Shown in pieces: positions 37,165 through 46,389 of a stretch of DNA of 64,000 bases (its first letter is position 1; each line of letters begins with the position of its first letter). Below the pieces are notes generated by a model, which made no database searches, was not told where the DNA came from, and saw only the letters and a program-made list of their open reading frames with translations. Made by a program: the position numbers and the translations under genes. The DNA is taken from positions 1-64,000 of the forward strand of contig JBBQXS010000006.1 of the NCBI GenBank assembly GCA_038209365.1. Direction: 5' to 3'. Source of the stretch: DASQHW01 sp038209365 (lineage in GTDB: Bacteria; Actinomycetota; Acidimicrobiia; IMCC26256; PALSA-610).

Positions 37165-37919
37165 TCGATCTCGAGGGCGCGCTCGTCGATTTGGCCGAGC
37201 ATCTCGATCATCCGGCGGGCGATCAGCTCGCGGCCGACGTGCGGCGCCGAATCGCGACACCCATACGCGTGGACGAGCGGCGAAGGAATCGTGGGCGCGT
37301 ACTCCTCGCACTCGCGGCAGCGTTACTGCTCATTGCCATCGCGGTCGTCGCCATTCCGCCGTCCCGGGAGGCGATCGCCGACTGGCTGGGTATCGGAGCG
37401 GTTGACATTCGCCGGTCGGAGCAACCGCCGGCCGCCGAGACGGGCGGAAGGCCGGTGCCGGGTCAACCGGGTTCGCCGCGCGACCGGGAGGCACTCGCAC
37501 GCTTGGCCGCGGCGCGAAGGAAGGTGCATTTCACGATCGCCACCCCGCACGACGGCTCGGTCGGTGCGCTCTTCGACGTCGAAGTCGACAGCAGGGCGAG
37601 CGGTGGGCTGGTCTCGCTCACGTACGAACGCTTCACACTGGTCGAAGTCGCGTCGATGCCGAATGAGCCTCCGCCGTTCCGGAAGACGCTCGGGCCGACG
37701 ACTCGCCTCGAGTACGTGACGGTGCACGGGCGACAAGCCGCTTGGATCGTCGGCGGGACGCACGAGATCGCCTACCTCGACCCGTCCGGCGACTTGCAGC
37801 TCGACACGGTACGCCGGTCGGGCCCGGTCCTGTTGTGGGAGCGCGGCGGCGTCACCTATCGCATCGAAGGAATTGCCATGTTGTCCCAGGCGCGGAGAGC
37901 TGCCGAGTCACTTCGTTGA
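37161..37919 (+). CDS. membrane-anchored putative anti-sigma / regulator protein
   Basis: A 252-residue protein from GTG 37161 (VIDLEGALVDLAEHL). Residues ~1-45 are a basic cytoplasmic segment ending RRRNRGR. Then follows one membrane segment VLLALAAALLLIAIAVVAI, and an extracytoplasmic domain (~65-252) with ILe/Val-rich beta strands (HFTIATPHDGSVG, RLEYVTVHGRQAAWIVGG). The layout is that of an anti-sigma factor, but no zinc-binding HxxxCxxC motif is visible in the N-part, so the mechanism is unclear. Overlap of the stop of the sigma gene supports a sigma/anti-sigma pair. Confidence 0.8.
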   Translation: MIDLEGALVDLAEHLDHPAGDQLAADVRRRIATPIRVDERRRNRGRVLLALAAALLLIAIAVVAIPPSREAIADWLGIGAVDIRRSEQPPAAETGGRPVPGQPGSPRDREALARLAAARRKVHFTIATPHDGSVGALFDVEVDSRASGGLVSLTYERFTLVEVASMPNEPPPFRKTLGPTTRLEYVTVHGRQAAWIVGGTHEIAYLDPSGDLQLDTVRRSGPVLLWERGGVTYRIEGIAMLSQARRAAESLR

Positions 37920-37995
37920 CGGGCCTGGCGATCGTACCGGCGTGGGCGTACGGTGCGAGGCGCCGGCTGCATGGCGAAACAAGGGGGCTGCGGGG

Positions 37996-38520
37996 ATGGC
38001 GATCGTGTACAAGACCACGGGGGCCGAGAAGCTCGACCACTACTACAGCGGCATTCCCGAGCCGTTGGCCGACGCCCGCCGGAAGGGCCGGCAACTGATG
38101 ACCGACAACCCGGCCCACCTTTCGGACGCCGCGAGGCCACTCGAGAACGACGGGACGCTCCCGGTCGACAGTGCGGATCATCTCGACAGGTACTTTCTCG
38201 CCGGAGACGCCGAGAAGGAGCGGGTGATGCGACGGGGCTACGAGCAGGCGATCGAGCTCGCGAGCGCAACGGACAAGCCCATCGAGACCTGGGTCGTTGC
38301 CGGCGCCGGCAGCAAGTTCGAGCTGCACATCTCCGAGGGGAAGTACGCGGTCACGGTGTTCATGTTCGTCACTGACAACCGCACGTACGGCTCGCATCGC
38401 GCGGGCTCGAGGAGTTGGGTGATCCGTGTCGCGGGCCCGGGCGAGCTCCCGAAGGATCAGGCCACGCACCTCGATCTCGAGGACCTGCCCACCGTGAAGA
38501 CACTGGTGAGTGGCGCGTGA
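37996..38520 (+). CDS. hypothetical protein (174 residues)
   Basis: The protein starts MAIVYKTTGAEKLDHYYSGI behind a GGCTGCGGGG site. It is rich in charged residues and contains a helix-rich middle (EKERVMRRGYEQAIELASAT) and a C-terminal beta region (FELHISEGKYAVTVFMFVTD). There is no signal peptide or membrane segment. No family is recognised. It is 76 bp after the anti-sigma-like gene and could share its operon, so a stress role is possible but not shown. Confidence 0.65.
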   Translation: MAIVYKTTGAEKLDHYYSGIPEPLADARRKGRQLMTDNPAHLSDAARPLENDGTLPVDSADHLDRYFLAGDAEKERVMRRGYEQAIELASATDKPIETWVVAGAGSKFELHISEGKYAVTVFMFVTDNRTYGSHRAGSRSWVIRVAGPGELPKDQATHLDLEDLPTVKTLVSGA

Positions 38521-38547
38521 AGGATTCGTGAACGGACACGAGGGCCG

Positions 38548-41500
38548 TCACCGAGCGCGCAGCTCCCCGGCTTGTGCGCACAGGCGGCGCATCCCGAGCC
38601 GGGACGTGTCCTCCACGACGTCGGTGAGCAGCGTTGCCGCCGCGCGATCATCGCCAGGACGACCGCGAGCGCGCAGGAATCGCGCCTGCCAGTAGCGCGT
38701 TCTCGGAACGAGCGCGTGGCCTCGAATCCGTTCCTCGAGCGACAACGCATGCGCGAAGTGCGCGTCGGCGGCGTCCCACTCTTCCAGCACGGTGCTGAGC
38801 ATCCCGAGGTAACGATCGGCAGCACCGACACACGGGAGTCCGGTCGACTCGGCCGCGATCCGGCCCGCGAACGGCGTGAGTTGCTCGTAGAGCGCGGCGG
38901 CGTGCGCGCGAGAACCGCAGCTGACGGCGACTTCGGCGAGCATCGCAAGCGCCGGAGCGCGAGCGCCCTCGCTCTCTCCGGAATGGAAGTCCTGCGCGGC
39001 GAGCATGTCGAGGTTGCCCTGCGCGGCATGCTCGCTCCCGGATTCCAGCAGGGCGAGTGAGAGCAACGCCCAGGCATAGAGGACGTCCACCTCGGGCTCG
39101 GCGCGCCGGCCCGTGCCGCCGAGGTCGGGAAGCTGACCTTCCTCGCGCAGGAGATGAAAGGTCTGGATCCGGTACATGCCCGAGGCGCCGCGATACGCAC
39201 GCGCATACCCACGGAGCTCCTGCTCACCGGCGCGGACGTCGTCGAATCGACCCTCGAGCAGCGCCTGCGTCACTCGCCATTGCGCGGCGTATACCTGCGC
39301 GGGCAGCCATCGTCTGCGCACGCCGATGTGCGCGAGCTCTGCGATGGTCGAGTCGAATGCCTCGGCGTCGCCGAGCTCCAGGCACGTGCCCGCTCGAAGC
39401 CGAAGGCCGAAGGCCGGCGCCCGCGCACTCGCCTGCTCACCCATGTTCACCAACTCTTCGGCGAGCGCCACTCGTTCGGGGAGGTCGGCAGGTGCCTCGA
39501 GCGTCATCGCGAGCGCGAACAGCGCGTCGGCAAGCGTCACCGGATCACCGCTGCTGCGCGCGAGCGCGGCGGCTTCGCGGGCGAGCGCTCGCGCGTCGCG
39601 CCCGTGGAGTTGATTGGTCGCGTACTTGAACGCCTCGAACGCCTGCAAACGAGCGCGCAACGCGGGATGACCTTCGCCGAGCACGACGCGCACCTCGTCG
39701 AAGACACGGGAGACTTCGGCGGGGAAACCCACGACGCCGTACACAGGCTCGACGAACACCGCGACGGCCCGCCCGAATTGCGCGGCCGTGCCATCGGCTC
39801 GGGCGGCGTCGACGGCGCGCAGCGCGGTCTCCACGCCGGCCCTTTCGTCGACGTACACGAGCGCGCTCGCCAGGTCCGTGAGCAACTCGACGCGGGAGTC
39901 CTTGTCGTCCTGCGCATGCTGCTCCACCAGGTGGAGCGCGCGCTCGAAATGAGCGGCGGCGTCCTCGAACGCGAGATCGGCGAGCGCGTCGCGGCCCGCC
40001 TGCGTCGTGTACTCAATCGCCTTCCTGGCCCCGACCAGCGGTACCGCATGCGTGAAGTGCAGCGCGAGCTCCGCCGCCGCGTACGAAGGTCGATTCAATT
40101 CCTCCATGGCAGTTCCCGCCCGTGCATGGAGCTGCGCGCGCCGGGCGGTCCCGCGCCTGGCGTTCAGGGTCTGGCGAATGAGCCCGTGGGAGAACGTGTA
40201 ATGCCCCACGCGAACGGGGTCCTGCTGCACGATCCCGGCGTCCGTCGCCTCGTCCAGCGCTTCGAGGACGTACGCCACGGACTGGTCCGCGGCGCGTGCG
40301 ACCAATCCGGCGTCGAAGTCCCGGCCGATGACCGCCGCGAGCGCCAAGAGGTCGTTGACGGCGCTCGGGAGCCGGCGTAGCCGACGCGCAACCACCTCGC
40401 GCACCCCGTCGGGGAGGTCGAGCTCGCCGAAGTCGATCGGGCGTACGCCGCCGGATTCGATCCGTGACAGGCCGTCGGTCTCCCCCAGGTGCCGCATCAG
40501 CTCTTCGAGGAAGAACGGGTTGCCGTCGGTCTCGCGATGGAGGGCCGTGACCAGCGGTCGCGCGACCTTGCGCCCGGCAAGCTCCTCGAGGAGCTCGCCG
40601 CTCTCGTCCTCCGACAGCCCGGCGAGCGTCATGCGCGCGACGTCCGGGACGCGCCGCAGGTCGGCCAGCAAGTCCGAGAAGGCAGCGTCCGCCTCGAGGT
40701 CGATGTTGCGGTAGCACGCGAGGACCAACAGCGCGCTGCGCGGCGCACAGCGGACGAGATGCCGGAGCAGGAGCAGCGTCGGCTTGTCCGCCCAGTGCAG
40801 GTCGTCGAGGACGAGCAGCGTCGGCTGGGACGCCGTGACGCCCGTCAGCAACATCGTGATGGCTTCGAAGAAGCGGTACCGCTCGGCCTCGGCGTCGCCC
40901 GAGGGCAGGAGCGACGGCTCCGGAAGGCGACCCGAGAGCTCGGGAAAGACGCGCGCAAGATCCGATTCCAAGCCGTGCAATCGTTCGCGCAGCGCAGAGG
41001 GCGCGTAGGCGTTGATGCAGGGACGCAACGCTTCGACGAACGGCTGGTACGGAACGATTGCCTCCTCGTCGCAGCGGCCGTAGAGCACGGCGCCCCGTTG
41101 GGCGTACACGCGTCGCGACAGCTCGTTGGAAAGGCGGGTCTTGCCGACGCCGGGCTCGCCGCCTACGAGCACGATCTGCCGTACTCCCTGACGAGCCTCC
41201 TCCCACGCGCTTGCCAGGCGGTCGAGCTCCGGCGCGCGTCCCGCGAGGGGCTCGTCGCCGCGCCCGAACGAAGGTCCGGGAAGCACGAGGTCGCCGGGGA
41301 ACGCGTCGAGCGACTGCAGTGGAGGGAACTCTGACGGTACTCCCGCGATCGCGAGCTCGTACACCCGTTCGGGACGCGCGATCCCGCGCAGTCGGTGCTC
41401 GCCGAGATCCAGCAGTGTGTGATCGTCCGCAAGCGCATCGCGAACGAGCGCGGCGCTCACATGCGACAGCACGACCTGTCCGCCGTGCGCGGCTCCCATC

Positions 41501-41862
41501 AGCCGAGCCGCGCGGTTGAGCGCGGCACCGAAATAGTCACCGTCGCGTTGCTCGGCGGTTCCCGTGTGAATCCCTATGCGCGCGCGTAACGGACCGGTTG
41601 CACCCCACGCCTCGGACAAGAACGCGCGTACCGCGTCCGTTGCCGCCATGAGCGCGTCGATTGCTTCCGCGAATACCGCGTAGACACCGTCGCCGGTTTG
41701 CTTGACGACATGGCCGTCGTGACCCTCGATCGACGCTCGCCAGATCCCGTCGTGGCGGGCCAACGCGTCGCGCATTGCAGTGGGATGCTCTTCCCACAGT
41801 CGCGTCGAGCCCTCGAGATCGGTGAAGAGGAACGTCACCATCCCCGAAGGCAGTTCGCTCAT
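38548..41862 (-). CDS. class III adenylate cyclase fused to AAA ATPase and TPR-like repeats
   Basis: A 1104-residue signalling regulator. Residues 1-170 form a class III cyclase domain: FLFTDLEGSTRLWEEHP (metal Asp15), the loop VVKQTGDGVYAVF (Asp58) and IGIHTGTAEQRDGDYFG. A linker leads to a P-loop ATPase (Walker A GGEPGVGKTRL, ~234-244; Walker B LLVLDDLHWAD) and then ~600 residues of helical repeats typical of the LuxR/MalT-like sensor ATPase family. The combination occurs widely in actinobacteria. It could make cAMP, but the sensor input and any DNA partner are unknown, and there is no DNA-binding domain. It is divergent from none of its close neighbours; the LLM-type gene lies behind it. 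Confidence 0.92.
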   Translation of the reverse strand: MSELPSGMVTFLFTDLEGSTRLWEEHPTAMRDALARHDGIWRASIEGHDGHVVKQTGDGVYAVFAEAIDALMAATDAVRAFLSEAWGATGPLRARIGIHTGTAEQRDGDYFGAALNRAARLMGAAHGGQVVLSHVSAALVRDALADDHTLLDLGEHRLRGIARPERVYELAIAGVPSEFPPLQSLDAFPGDLVLPGPSFGRGDEPLAGRAPELDRLASAWEEARQGVRQIVLVGGEPGVGKTRLSNELSRRVYAQRGAVLYGRCDEEAIVPYQPFVEALRPCINAYAPSALRERLHGLESDLARVFPELSGRLPEPSLLPSGDAEAERYRFFEAITMLLTGVTASQPTLLVLDDLHWADKPTLLLLRHLVRCAPRSALLVLACYRNIDLEADAAFSDLLADLRRVPDVARMTLAGLSEDESGELLEELAGRKVARPLVTALHRETDGNPFFLEELMRHLGETDGLSRIESGGVRPIDFGELDLPDGVREVVARRLRRLPSAVNDLLALAAVIGRDFDAGLVARAADQSVAYVLEALDEATDAGIVQQDPVRVGHYTFSHGLIRQTLNARRGTARRAQLHARAGTAMEELNRPSYAAAELALHFTHAVPLVGARKAIEYTTQAGRDALADLAFEDAAAHFERALHLVEQHAQDDKDSRVELLTDLASALVYVDERAGVETALRAVDAARADGTAAQFGRAVAVFVEPVYGVVGFPAEVSRVFDEVRVVLGEGHPALRARLQAFEAFKYATNQLHGRDARALAREAAALARSSGDPVTLADALFALAMTLEAPADLPERVALAEELVNMGEQASARAPAFGLRLRAGTCLELGDAEAFDSTIAELAHIGVRRRWLPAQVYAAQWRVTQALLEGRFDDVRAGEQELRGYARAYRGASGMYRIQTFHLLREEGQLPDLGGTGRRAEPEVDVLYAWALLSLALLESGSEHAAQGNLDMLAAQDFHSGESEGARAPALAMLAEVAVSCGSRAHAAALYEQLTPFAGRIAAESTGLPCVGAADRYLGMLSTVLEEWDAADAHFAHALSLEERIRGHALVPRTRYWQARFLRARGRPGDDRAAATLLTDVVEDTSRLGMRRLCAQAGELRAR

Positions 41863-41938
41863 TCGAAACCCCTTGTCCCCGCAGGGGTTGAATCTAGCCT
41901 CGGTGGTCTCCGTGGGCTCGGAGTTCCAGTCACGCGGC

Positions 41939-43441
41939 TCAACCGGTCGCGAAGGCTTTGATCACCCCTGCGAAGCGCTCGATCGGTTCCGTCTCGACGA
42001 GGTCGGGAAGGCTGACGATCGCGGTCTGCACGCCGGCGTCCGCCAGCGAGCGAAAGCGGCCGACCTGGTCGGCGACCGTGCCCGCGTTGACGCTCGCCGC
42101 ATAGCGCTCAGCGCTCTGGCGGCGCGGCCTCAGTCGCTCGATGGCCGCATCGAGCTCGGATGGGTCGCGTCCGAGGAGCGTCGTCGAGAGCTGTGTCACC
42201 TCGATCGTCCGTGGATCGCGGTCGAACGTCGCACAGTGCTCGTGCAGCGCGCGGACCTTCCGCGTGACGACATCGACATCGCCGATGATGTTGCAGGCGC
42301 TTGCGTACTGCGCGGCGAGCCGCAATGTTCGGCGCTCACCGTTTCCGCCGACGAGGAGCGGGATTCGTTCTTGCAGCGGACGCGGGTAGCACAGTGCCTC
42401 GGGCACGTGCAGCACGCGGCCCTCGAACGCGGGTGCTCCCCTTCCCCAGAGCAACGGCAGGAGCTGCAGCGCGTCCTCGAGCACCGCGTACCGCTCCTCG
42501 ACGGTAGGGAACGGCATTCCGTACGCGCGTGACTCGGCGTCGAACCATCCCAACCCGATGCCACACGCGGCTCGACCACCGGAGAGCACGTCGAGCGTCG
42601 CGACGATCTTGCCGAGGTGCGCGACGTTTCGGTACGTCACACTCGTGACGAGCGTGCCGAGGTGTGCGTGCTCGGTGACGGCAGCCATGTACGCGAGGGC
42701 GGTATAGCTCTCGAGCATGTCGTGCCATGCGGCACCGAACATCGGTATCTGGCGGAAGTGGTCCATCACCCAGATGCTCGTGAACCCGGCCTGCTCGGCA
42801 GTGCTCGCGATCGCCGACAACCGAGTGCGAATCTCGGCGGCGCCGCCCGGCCACGTGAACGACGGAATTTGGAGCCCGAATTGCAGGGACCGCGGCTCCA
42901 GTGCCTGACGCGCGACGAGTGGTGCCGCGCGTGCAATGTTGCGCGGCGCCGTGCGAACTGGAGCGGGCTCGAGCAGCAGGTCGTATCCCTCTTCTTCGAG
43001 CGCCCCCCGTTGCGCCCGGAACTCGCGTCCCTGATGCGAGAGCACACGTTCAGGCACTGATTTGCCGGCGAGGCGATTGCGCGCGCGGCACTCCGTCAGC
43101 GTGGTCGCGAACGCGACACACACCGTCGACACGTCATGGCGGCGCGCCATCGCCAGCCAGCTCGCGCGTCGCGTCGCGTCCAATCCGAGCGTGTCGACGA
43201 CCGTCGTCAAACGACGACGGATTCGGTGTGCGAGGACTTGTTCGAGGATCGTGAACGCGTCCTCACTCGCTGCCAGATCGTCCTGGCTCTCACCGACCAT
43301 TGCGCGAAGTCGATCGCTCGACACGATCTGGTCCGCAAGGAAGTTGCGGTGGGCCCAGGTTGTCTTGCCCGCACCGGAGGGACCGACGAGCACCACGAGG
43401 CACGGTGAGGGGAGTACGACGTCGCTGGGCACGTCCACCAC
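41939..43441 (-). CDS. fusion of a P-loop kinase domain and an LLM-class (F420-type) oxidoreductase
   Basis: A ~500-residue two-domain protein. Residues 1-165 are a P-loop kinase (LVGPSGAGKTTWAHRNF; then the second motif VVDTLGLDATRR), like ATP-dependent polynucleotide or zeta-toxin-type kinases. Residues ~170-500 are a luciferase-like monooxygenase domain (FGLQIPSFTWPGGAAEIRTR, VMDHFRQIP, GIGLGWFDAESRAYG, LLVGGNGERRTLRLAAQ), which in actinobacteria uses F420 or FMN. The GTG at 43441 was chosen because the next start upstream would overlap the aminotransferase gene and lacks family sequence. It is 25 nt downstream of the aminotransferase gene. The union of kinase and LLM domains is unusual; the two substrates are unknown. 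Confidence 0.82.
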   Translation of the reverse strand: MVDVPSDVVLPSPCLVVLVGPSGAGKTTWAHRNFLADQIVSSDRLRAMVGESQDDLAASEDAFTILEQVLAHRIRRRLTTVVDTLGLDATRRASWLAMARRHDVSTVCVAFATTLTECRARNRLAGKSVPERVLSHQGREFRAQRGALEEEGYDLLLEPAPVRTAPRNIARAAPLVARQALEPRSLQFGLQIPSFTWPGGAAEIRTRLSAIASTAEQAGFTSIWVMDHFRQIPMFGAAWHDMLESYTALAYMAAVTEHAHLGTLVTSVTYRNVAHLGKIVATLDVLSGGRAACGIGLGWFDAESRAYGMPFPTVEERYAVLEDALQLLPLLWGRGAPAFEGRVLHVPEALCYPRPLQERIPLLVGGNGERRTLRLAAQYASACNIIGDVDVVTRKVRALHEHCATFDRDPRTIEVTQLSTTLLGRDPSELDAAIERLRPRRQSAERYAASVNAGTVADQVGRFRSLADAGVQTAIVSLPDLVETEPIERFAGVIKAFATG

Positions 43442-43466
43442 GGCGCGAACCGTAGTAGTGCCGCCT

Positions 43467-44735
43467 TTATGCGCCCAGCAGGTGGTGGACGACCTTGCGC
43501 ACACCTTCGGCGACATCGTGACAATCGCGTGCGCTGAACGCGGGACCGACGCCCACCGTCACCGATCGTCCTACGAGATCTTCCGTGTCGGGGCACAGCC
43601 CCGGCGGGTACCCGGCGTCGGTCGGATGCTCGGCGCAGTGCCACGGGCAGCCCTTGTTCGACGCGGTGAGTCGCCCCGCGATCGCCGGGCTCGCGTACAC
43701 GGGCAGTCCGTCGTACATACGCGCCGCCGGAACGCCTTCGGCTCGCAGCGCGTCCACCATTCGGCACGCGAGCGCGGCGTCGGGCGCGAACCACGTGAGG
43801 CTCGAGCCACCGGCTCCGGCGCGGTCCGGCAGTCGTCTCGTGCGCAAGCCTTCGAGGCGGCCGATTGCGGCCTCGATACGGTCACAGTTCGCACGCATCG
43901 CGGCGAGAAGGCCAGGCAGCCGGGCCAGTTGCACGCAACCGATCGCGCCGGCGAGCTCGGTCATGCGGAGGTTGTCACCGACGAAGGCTTCACCGCTCTC
44001 GGGTCCGCGCGTGCCGCGGTACTGCGTGACGAACTGGCCGCCCTGATCGTGGAACCGTGCGGCGCGCACGTACAGGTCTGCGTCGTCGGTGAACACCATT
44101 CCGCCCTCACCCGTGGTGATGTTCTTCGTCTCCTGGAACGAGCACGCGCCGAGCTCGCCGAACGTGCCGACGGCACGCCCGTGGTACGTCACGCCGATGG
44201 CTTGGGCCGCGTCCTCGACGATCGCGAGGCCGCGCGCCCGTGTGAGCGCGAGGAGCGGGTCCATGGCGCAGGCGACGTTCTCGAGATGCACGGGAACGAC
44301 TGCGGAGGTGCGCGGCCCGATTTTGCGGGCGACGTCGTCGATGTCGAGCGTGAGCGTGTCGTCGACTTCTGCGAAGACCGGCACCGCGCCCGCGTTGACG
44401 ACCGCACCGACGGTCGCGATGAAGGTGAAGGCGGGAACGATCACCTCGTCTCCGCAGCCCACACCGAGCGCGGCCATCGCACAGCGAAGTGCCGACGTGC
44501 CGCTCGCCGTCGCAAGTGCGTAACTGCAGTCGAACGCATCGCAGGCCGCCGCTTCCAGGGCAGCGACGCGCGCTTGCGTGCGATTGGTGTGGTATCGGAA
44601 CAGCCTGCGGTCGCGCATCACTGCGACCACGGCGTCGATCTCTTCGTCGCCGAGGAGGTCGGCGCCCTTGCCCAAGGGCGGGAAGCCGCGCCGAACCGGC
44701 GTACCACCGTCGATTGCCAGCCGATCGGCGCGCAT
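43467..44735 (-). CDS. DegT/DnrJ/EryC1/StrS family PLP-dependent aminotransferase
   Basis: A 422-residue PLP enzyme of the sugar aminotransferase (DegT) family. The pyridoxal Lys is in SFQETKNITTGEGGM, with the preceding Asp in AIVEDAAQAIG and the Ser/Thr-rich SALRCAMAALGVGCGDEVIV region. The long C-terminal part includes RMTELAGAIGCVQL and a Cys/His-rich end (HCAEHPTDAGYPPGLC). Members transaminate keto-sugars or cyclitols for cell-surface or natural-product assembly. The start at 44735 (MRADRLAIDGGTP) is the family start; a longer opening upstream was rejected. It precedes the kinase-LLM fusion gene at 25 nt, so a shared small-molecule pathway is possible. Confidence 0.88.
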   Translation of the reverse strand: MRADRLAIDGGTPVRRGFPPLGKGADLLGDEEIDAVVAVMRDRRLFRYHTNRTQARVAALEAAACDAFDCSYALATASGTSALRCAMAALGVGCGDEVIVPAFTFIATVGAVVNAGAVPVFAEVDDTLTLDIDDVARKIGPRTSAVVPVHLENVACAMDPLLALTRARGLAIVEDAAQAIGVTYHGRAVGTFGELGACSFQETKNITTGEGGMVFTDDADLYVRAARFHDQGGQFVTQYRGTRGPESGEAFVGDNLRMTELAGAIGCVQLARLPGLLAAMRANCDRIEAAIGRLEGLRTRRLPDRAGAGGSSLTWFAPDAALACRMVDALRAEGVPAARMYDGLPVYASPAIAGRLTASNKGCPWHCAEHPTDAGYPPGLCPDTEDLVGRSVTVGVGPAFSARDCHDVAEGVRKVVHHLLGA

Positions 44736-44780
44736 GAGGAGAAGGTAACGTGCAGTATCGAAGACGAGAAGGAGGCCGCG

Positions 44781-45551
44781 GTGGACGGCATGATGTGCAG
44801 GCGCTCGCTCGTCGCGGTGGTCGCGGTCGTTCTCGTCGCCGTGGTGGCGGGCTGCGGCGGAGCGAGCAACGGGCGGGCGGCATCTTCCCCGGCGTCGGGG
44901 TCGGTCACGACTGCCGCGCCCTCGACGACCACGACGATCGAGAAGGCGAAGCCGTACGACCCGGCGAAGCCCATCGACCTCGGCGGGACTCCCGGCGTGA
45001 CGGCAGCGGAGCAGAAGCGCGCCGAGACGCTGCTGAAGGCGACGCTGGTCGACCTTCCGAAGTACGCCGATCCGGCCACGGCCGAGCGCGACGGCTTCCA
45101 CTCGATCGGCGACGCCCTGACCGGTGACGAGCACCTCGTCAAGTGGTCGTACGTCGACGACGGTCACATCCTCGACCCCAACCGGCCGGAGTCGCTCGTA
45201 TACGAGGTGCGCAACGACAAGAAGACGCTCGTCGCCGCCATGTTCATGATGCCGTTCGGAAGCCGCTTCACGGATGTGCCCGATGTGGGCGGCGCGCTCA
45301 CGCAGTGGCACGTGCACTCAGACCTGTGTCTCACTGACAACCCGGACCAGAAGGTGCTCGCCGGGTTCACGTTCGGCGGTCGGTCGTGCCCGCCGGGAAC
45401 GACGAAGGCCGGCAACACGCCGATGTTGCACGTGTGGATCGTCCCGCATCGCTGCGGCCCGTTCGCGGCGCTCGAAGGGATCGGTGGCGGACAGATCCCG
45501 CCGGGCCAGACGCGACTCTGTGACACCGCCCACGGGTCGCCGACCGCGTAG
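44781..45551 (+). CDS. hypothetical lipoprotein
   Basis: A 256-residue exported lipoprotein from GTG 44781, with an AAGGAGG site. The signal is MMCRRSLVAVVAVVLVAVVAGC, whose final Cys would be lipidated. After a Ser/Thr-rich linker (SSPASGSVTTAAPSTTTT) the folded part includes LPKYADPATAERDGFHSIGD, then HLVKWSYVDDG and a late WHVHSDLCLTDNPDQKVLAG and MLHVWIVPHRCGPFAAL, with several conserved-looking His residues. No family is recognised. It is divergent from the aminotransferase and 4 nt before the enoyl-CoA hydratase gene, so it may be part of that operon. Confidence 0.78.
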   Translation: MDGMMCRRSLVAVVAVVLVAVVAGCGGASNGRAASSPASGSVTTAAPSTTTTIEKAKPYDPAKPIDLGGTPGVTAAEQKRAETLLKATLVDLPKYADPATAERDGFHSIGDALTGDEHLVKWSYVDDGHILDPNRPESLVYEVRNDKKTLVAAMFMMPFGSRFTDVPDVGGALTQWHVHSDLCLTDNPDQKVLAGFTFGGRSCPPGTTKAGNTPMLHVWIVPHRCGPFAALEGIGGGQIPPGQTRLCDTAHGSPTA

Positions 45552-45555
45552 CACC

Positions 45556-46332
45556 ATGGGCGACACCGTCCGGTATGACCTCGACGGACATGTGGCGACG
45601 ATCACGTACAACCGGCCCGACGCGCTCAACGCGATCAACGGCGAGATGCGCCGCGACCTCAACGAGGCCTTCGCCCGGTTCCGCGACGAGGAGGACGCCT
45701 GGGTCGGGATCGTCACCGGTGCCGGCCGTGCCTTCTGCGCAGGCGCCGACCTGCGCGGGGAAGGCAACTCGGCAGGAGACTTCGCCGGAAGCTTCTGGGA
45801 GAAGCCGACGCAGAACTCCTTCGAGAGCGGTTGGGAGATCTTCAAGCCGGTGATCGCCGCGGTGAACGGCCATTGTCTCGGCTACGGCCTCACGCTCGTG
45901 ACGTGGTGCGACTTCGTGATCGCGAGTGAACGCGCCCAGTTCGGTTTCCCGGAGGTTCGTATCGGCGTACCGACGATCGTCGGCGCGATCCGCCTCCCCC
46001 AACGCCTCAACTGGCAATACGCGATGGAGCTGCTGCTCACGGGTGAGCGTTTCGACGCGGCGCGCGCCAAGGAGATCGGCCTCGCAGGTTGGGTCGTGCC
46101 GCACGACGAGCTGATGACCGAAGCCCGCGCGCTTGCCGAACGGCTGCTGCAGGGCGCGCCACTGGCGCAGCGTGTCATCAAGGAGATGGCGATGCGCGCA
46201 CAGCAGCTCCCCATGCTCGAAGCCATTCGGTTCGGCGAGACGATGCGAAGGGTCGCCGGCGTGACCGAGGACGCACGCGAGGGCATCCGGGCCGCCGCGG
46301 AGCGCAGAGCCCCGGAATGGCGCGGCCGCTGA
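45556..46332 (+). CDS. enoyl-CoA hydratase/isomerase family protein
   Basis: A 258-residue crotonase-fold protein that would add water across, or shift, the double bond of an enoyl-CoA. Visible: NRPDALNAINGEM, TGAGRAFCAGADLRG (oxyanion loop) and the second active-site loop AAVNGHCLGYGLTLV with FPEVRIGVPTIVGA. The catalytic Glu of mammalian hydratase is not certain: the loop reads FPEVRIG with a single Glu. Length is standard. The ATG at 45556 follows the lipoprotein gene directly. Paralogues at 58514 and 61599 are clearly different sequences. The substrate cannot be told. Confidence 0.9.
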   Translation: MGDTVRYDLDGHVATITYNRPDALNAINGEMRRDLNEAFARFRDEEDAWVGIVTGAGRAFCAGADLRGEGNSAGDFAGSFWEKPTQNSFESGWEIFKPVIAAVNGHCLGYGLTLVTWCDFVIASERAQFGFPEVRIGVPTIVGAIRLPQRLNWQYAMELLLTGERFDAARAKEIGLAGWVVPHDELMTEARALAERLLQGAPLAQRVIKEMAMRAQQLPMLEAIRFGETMRRVAGVTEDAREGIRAAAERRAPEWRGR

Positions 46333-46352
46333 CGATCACGTGGTCACGAATT

Positions 46353-46368
46353 CCGACACATGTGTCGG
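46353..46368. promoter_or_regulatory. perfect 16-bp palindrome between convergent genes
   Basis: CCGACACATGTGTCGG is self-complementary over all 16 bp and lies between the convergent hydratase and TauE-like genes. It could be a terminator stem or a dimeric-repressor site. No T-tract follows. Confidence 0.4.
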
Positions 46369-46389
46369 GAACGGTGCCCACGCCCCTTG

